DNA of 45,843 bases, taken from NCBI GenBank assembly GCA_023647555.1, contig JALRLY010000244.1, positions 1 to 45,843 of the forward strand, written 5' to 3'. The stretch comes from Pancytospora philotis. Lineage: Eukaryota > Microsporidia. The notes under the pieces are model-generated. The model was not told the origin of the DNA. It did no database searches and saw nothing but the letters and a program-made list of their open reading frames with translations. Positions 43,687 to 45,843 of the stretch are shown in pieces. Numbering within the stretch: the first letter of the stretch is position 1; each line of letters begins with the position of its first letter. Both the position numbers and the translations under genes were made by a program.

Positions 43687-44634
43687 ATGAACTCGCGACA
43701 GGTGCAAATAAACATGAACGAGTCGGTACATCTCATTGTCCGCTTCCTGTTCATCGACATCAGCCTGCCCGTGCTCTCTGTCGCGCCCACGCCGCATGCT
43801 GCGTGCTCCTGCCTGGCCCGAGCCAGGGTGAAAAGCCACGTCGAATACCTGTCAGAGTACGGGGACGTGGTGCGGGATGCGGTCAGCGACCCGTCGGTGC
43901 TGGACATCTGCGTATACAGCGACAAGAACTACAGCGAGCGCCCATGGGTGGCCGACTTCGAATTTTTGGACTACACGGCTGGCGGACAAGAAGAAAAGAC
44001 CTTGGAGAACAATCCAGACACCTCAGCGCAGGAGCACGCGGCACCTGCCGCCGTATACAGCTTTTATAAGCCGCAGAGTACAAATGAAAATAAGCCCGAT
44101 TTAACCAGCTCCGATAACGGCGCAGGCGCTCCCTCGGCAACTCATTCTGGTAAAGATGCGGGCCCCCGCGGAGCGAGCCACTACGTCGCGCTTTCGCCTG
44201 CTAACAGCATTTTGTTCGCCATACTGCAGAAGTTCAGCCCCATAGAGTCTACGATCTCCTACCACTACACCGAGTTTGACTCGGTTCCGCTCTTCCTGCA
44301 AATTCTGCTCCACGTGCCGCTGATTCTGACTGGCCTGGTCATTTTCCTGGTGATTTTCACGCTCGACCCGGATTTTCAGGCATCCATGCTCAAAAAGGAG
44401 ATCGATAAGCTGCCGGCGTTCCAGTACGCGGAGGACATGCAGCTGGCCGACTGCTCGGTCTGTCTGGACGGCTATGCCAGCGCGCAGGAGCTCCGGCGGC
44501 TGCGCTGCAACCACGTGTTCCACAAGGCCTGCATCGACTCGTGGCTGCTGCAGAACCCGAAGTGCCCGATATGCAGAGACGCGGTGGCCAGTGCGCCGAC
44601 GTTCCCGCACTACAACGAATACATACACGTGTAG
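43687..44634 (+). CDS. membrane RING-H2 E3 ubiquitin ligase
   Basis: The 315-aa protein has an N-terminal signal anchor (after MNESVHLIVRFLFIDISLPV), a lumenal domain with an Asp/Asn/Gly-rich linker, one clear membrane helix (about 204-228, LILTGLVIFLVIFTL), and a C-terminal RING-H2 finger: Cys256, Cys259, Cys274, His276, His279, Cys282, Cys293, Cys296. The layout is that of single-pass ER/vacuole ubiquitin ligases (DSC/PA-TM-RING-like, without a PA domain). An alternative start at 43714 gives a cleaner signal peptide. Confidence 0.85.
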   Translation: MNSRQVQINMNESVHLIVRFLFIDISLPVLSVAPTPHAACSCLARARVKSHVEYLSEYGDVVRDAVSDPSVLDICVYSDKNYSERPWVADFEFLDYTAGGQEEKTLENNPDTSAQEHAAPAAVYSFYKPQSTNENKPDLTSSDNGAGAPSATHSGKDAGPRGASHYVALSPANSILFAILQKFSPIESTISYHYTEFDSVPLFLQILLHVPLILTGLVIFLVIFTLDPDFQASMLKKEIDKLPAFQYAEDMQLADCSVCLDGYASAQELRRLRCNHVFHKACIDSWLLQNPKCPICRDAVASAPTFPHYNEYIHV

Positions 44635-44956
44635 ACGCAAATTGGCCGGGCAGCAGACGCCTCTGCTAGCCTGGCACAATCACGCCGAGCTGAAACACAC
44701 TGCACTGTACAACCGCAAGATCAATAAATATTTAAAGTGTACAGCGCTTGATTTAGCCCCTGTACAGCACGACCTAGCGCTGAATTTACAGGACAAGTTC
44801 CTACCAATAGCGCATGTGCGCTACGATGCAACAGCTTCTTCTGAGCCGGCGCAGGGTACTCTGATACTATCAGCTGATTTAAATCAAAACCATCGGGGTT
44901 TGATATGTCTTGTTTGAGAATATAAACATGCTAAATAGCTTATTCGTAAGCGAGGC
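44635..44956. other. intergenic between RING and GATA genes
   Basis: I see nothing coding here. TGTAC-containing repeats occur near 44700-44770 (CACTGTACA, GTGTACAG, CTGTACAG), and AATAAATATTT lies near 44725. Their role is unclear. Confidence 0.4.
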
Positions 44957-45433
44957 ATGAAGCAGAAGGAAGAAAGAAGATGCATCAACTGCGAGGCGGT
45001 GGCGACCCCGCTGTGGCGGCGCTCGATGTGCGGCGAGTCGCTCTGCAACGCCTGCGGGCTGTACTACAAGAACCACCATGCGCACCGGCCGATACGGCGC
45101 TATTTGCCGGGGCTCGAAACCGCCACACAACCGTGCTTCCAGAGGGTAAACGGCCTGGGGACGCACAGCTCGCCGGGCCCACCCCGCGCACACATGGGCC
45201 AGCATGCACGTCTCGAGAAGCTGGCGACGGCTGCACTGATAGAGCTGCATAACAGGGGCGCACCGAGGTTCCCGCTCGGGCGGCCGAGCTTGGCCATGAG
45301 CAGCTTTTATGGCAAACCTGTGCAGCGCTGCGCGGCTAAGCAGCCCGAGGTATACGAGGATAACGGCACCGTACGGCAGCATAGCGAGGAAGGTCGCTAT
45401 GAGCCGAAATGCATGCACACCAACACAAGGTAG
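44957..45433 (+). CDS. GATA-type zinc finger transcription factor
   Basis: In the 158-aa protein the finger is at the very N-terminus: Cys9-x2-Cys12-x17-Cys30-x2-Cys33 with TPLWRR and LCNACGLYYK. It is followed by a basic arm (NHHAHRPIRRY) that contacts DNA outside the finger. The remaining 100 residues show no known domain. It probably binds GATA sites in the nucleus. Target genes cannot be read from this window. Confidence 0.94.
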   Translation: MKQKEERRCINCEAVATPLWRRSMCGESLCNACGLYYKNHHAHRPIRRYLPGLETATQPCFQRVNGLGTHSSPGPPRAHMGQHARLEKLATAALIELHNRGAPRFPLGRPSLAMSSFYGKPVQRCAAKQPEVYEDNGTVRQHSEEGRYEPKCMHTNTR

Positions 45434-45646
45434 ACGATTAAAGTAGTTTTTATTACAAATGCGATATCATTTCTATACATGGGTAACAGTTTACCGGCAA
45501 GGTGTAGCCCGCATACAAACTGGTGCGATAAAGAAAATATTAATCCAGTGTGACTGCAGAGCATAATACGAAACACTGAGCGTCAAATTGTTTACCCTGT
45601 TTGGCATGCAAAACTAGCCCATTTACGTATTGGCCGCGTAAACAAC

Positions 45647-45843
45647 ATGCTGCTTCTCGGAATGATCGCGCAGGCGTTCGCGTATACAATCACCGGTGCG
45701 CCCAATGAGTGCTTCATCGTCACGCGGGACGGCTGCCCGTACAGCCAGCGGGCGCGCGTGTTCCTGCGCAGTAAAGGCATCAGCTTCAAGGACTACAACG
45801 TCGATGCAGAGGGTGCTGATATAAGGCCACTCCTGATAGCAAA
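45647..45843 (+). CDS. glutaredoxin, 5' part (runs off window)
   Basis: The open frame begins MLLLGMIAQAFAYTITGAPN, followed by CFIVTRDGCPYSQRARVFLR, where CPYS is the redox-active glutaredoxin motif. SKGISFKDYNVDAEGAD then matches the second strand and helix of the fold. The frame is open to the last base. The hydrophobic leader suggests a secretory-pathway or exported glutaredoxin, although a cytosolic start at a later Met cannot be excluded. No minus-strand gene is likely here. Confidence 0.78.
   Translation, partial: MLLLGMIAQAFAYTITGAPNECFIVTRDGCPYSQRARVFLRSKGISFKDYNVDAEGADIRPLLIA

Noticed and set aside
45592..45789. minus-strand ORF near the right end
   Set aside because: Opposite strand encodes a recognisable glutaredoxin with CPYS motif.
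1..45843. CRISPR arrays, bacterial operons, ribosomal RNA
   Set aside because: No regularly spaced repeats or rRNA motifs were seen; gene content is eukaryotic.

Overview
The window looks like a chromosome segment of a microsporidian, or a close relative with the same compact gene style. The evidence is: no visible introns; closely packed genes on both strands; conserved eukaryotic proteins that are unusually short (VMA6, RRS1, CSL4, SAC phosphatase); several amino-acid permeases of the AAAP type; two local families of secreted proteins of unknown function; and an AAATTT block, usually followed by a C-rich stretch, just upstream of many start codons. That signal is known from microsporidia, and I used it to choose between alternative ATGs. 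GC content is moderate to high in conserved genes and lower in the secreted families. I cannot name the species.

Positions 1-6.9 kb are a transposon graveyard. They hold a broken Tc1/mariner transposase, a 188-bp element with 22-bp inverted repeats, a 5'-truncated and frameshifted Ty3/gypsy pol, and a LINE-type retrotransposon. The LINE has an open reverse-transcriptase frame and is bounded by a perfect 15-bp target-site duplication.

Positions 6.9-20.1 kb carry a secreted basic protein, a small membrane protein, tRNA-Leu(AAG), a possible Utp12-domain protein, a DHHC acyltransferase, RRS1, VMA6, two AAAP transporters (one conversion-like shared block), a helical 700-aa protein, CSL4, tRNA-Asp(GTC) and PUS1.

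Positions 20.1-27.2 kb hold three tandem copies of secreted family 1, then a third AAAP transporter. Positions 27.4-34 kb hold a tiny ORF diverging from an SPX-EXS (XPR1/SYG1) phosphate exporter, aminopeptidase P, a 109-aa unknown and lysyl-tRNA synthetase. Positions 34.1-39.0 kb hold three tandem copies of secreted family 2.

Positions 39.2-45.8 kb hold a TEN1-like OB-fold protein, two divergent D-aminoacyl-tRNA deacylase (DTD) paralogs, a second DHHC enzyme, a SAC phosphoinositide phosphatase, a RING-H2 membrane ligase, a GATA factor, and the start of a glutaredoxin with a signal-like leader.

The most interesting observation is the DTD pair, 1.2 kb apart. One copy keeps the SQFTL pocket motif but has lost the Gly-cisPro motif. 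The other keeps NDGPCT but has lost SQFTL. Because the Gly-cisPro of DTD acts across the dimer interface, the two could form an obligate heterodimer with a single composite active site. Host-facing genes (transporters, secreted families) are interleaved with translation, RNA and lipid-trafficking housekeeping genes, as expected for an intracellular parasite.
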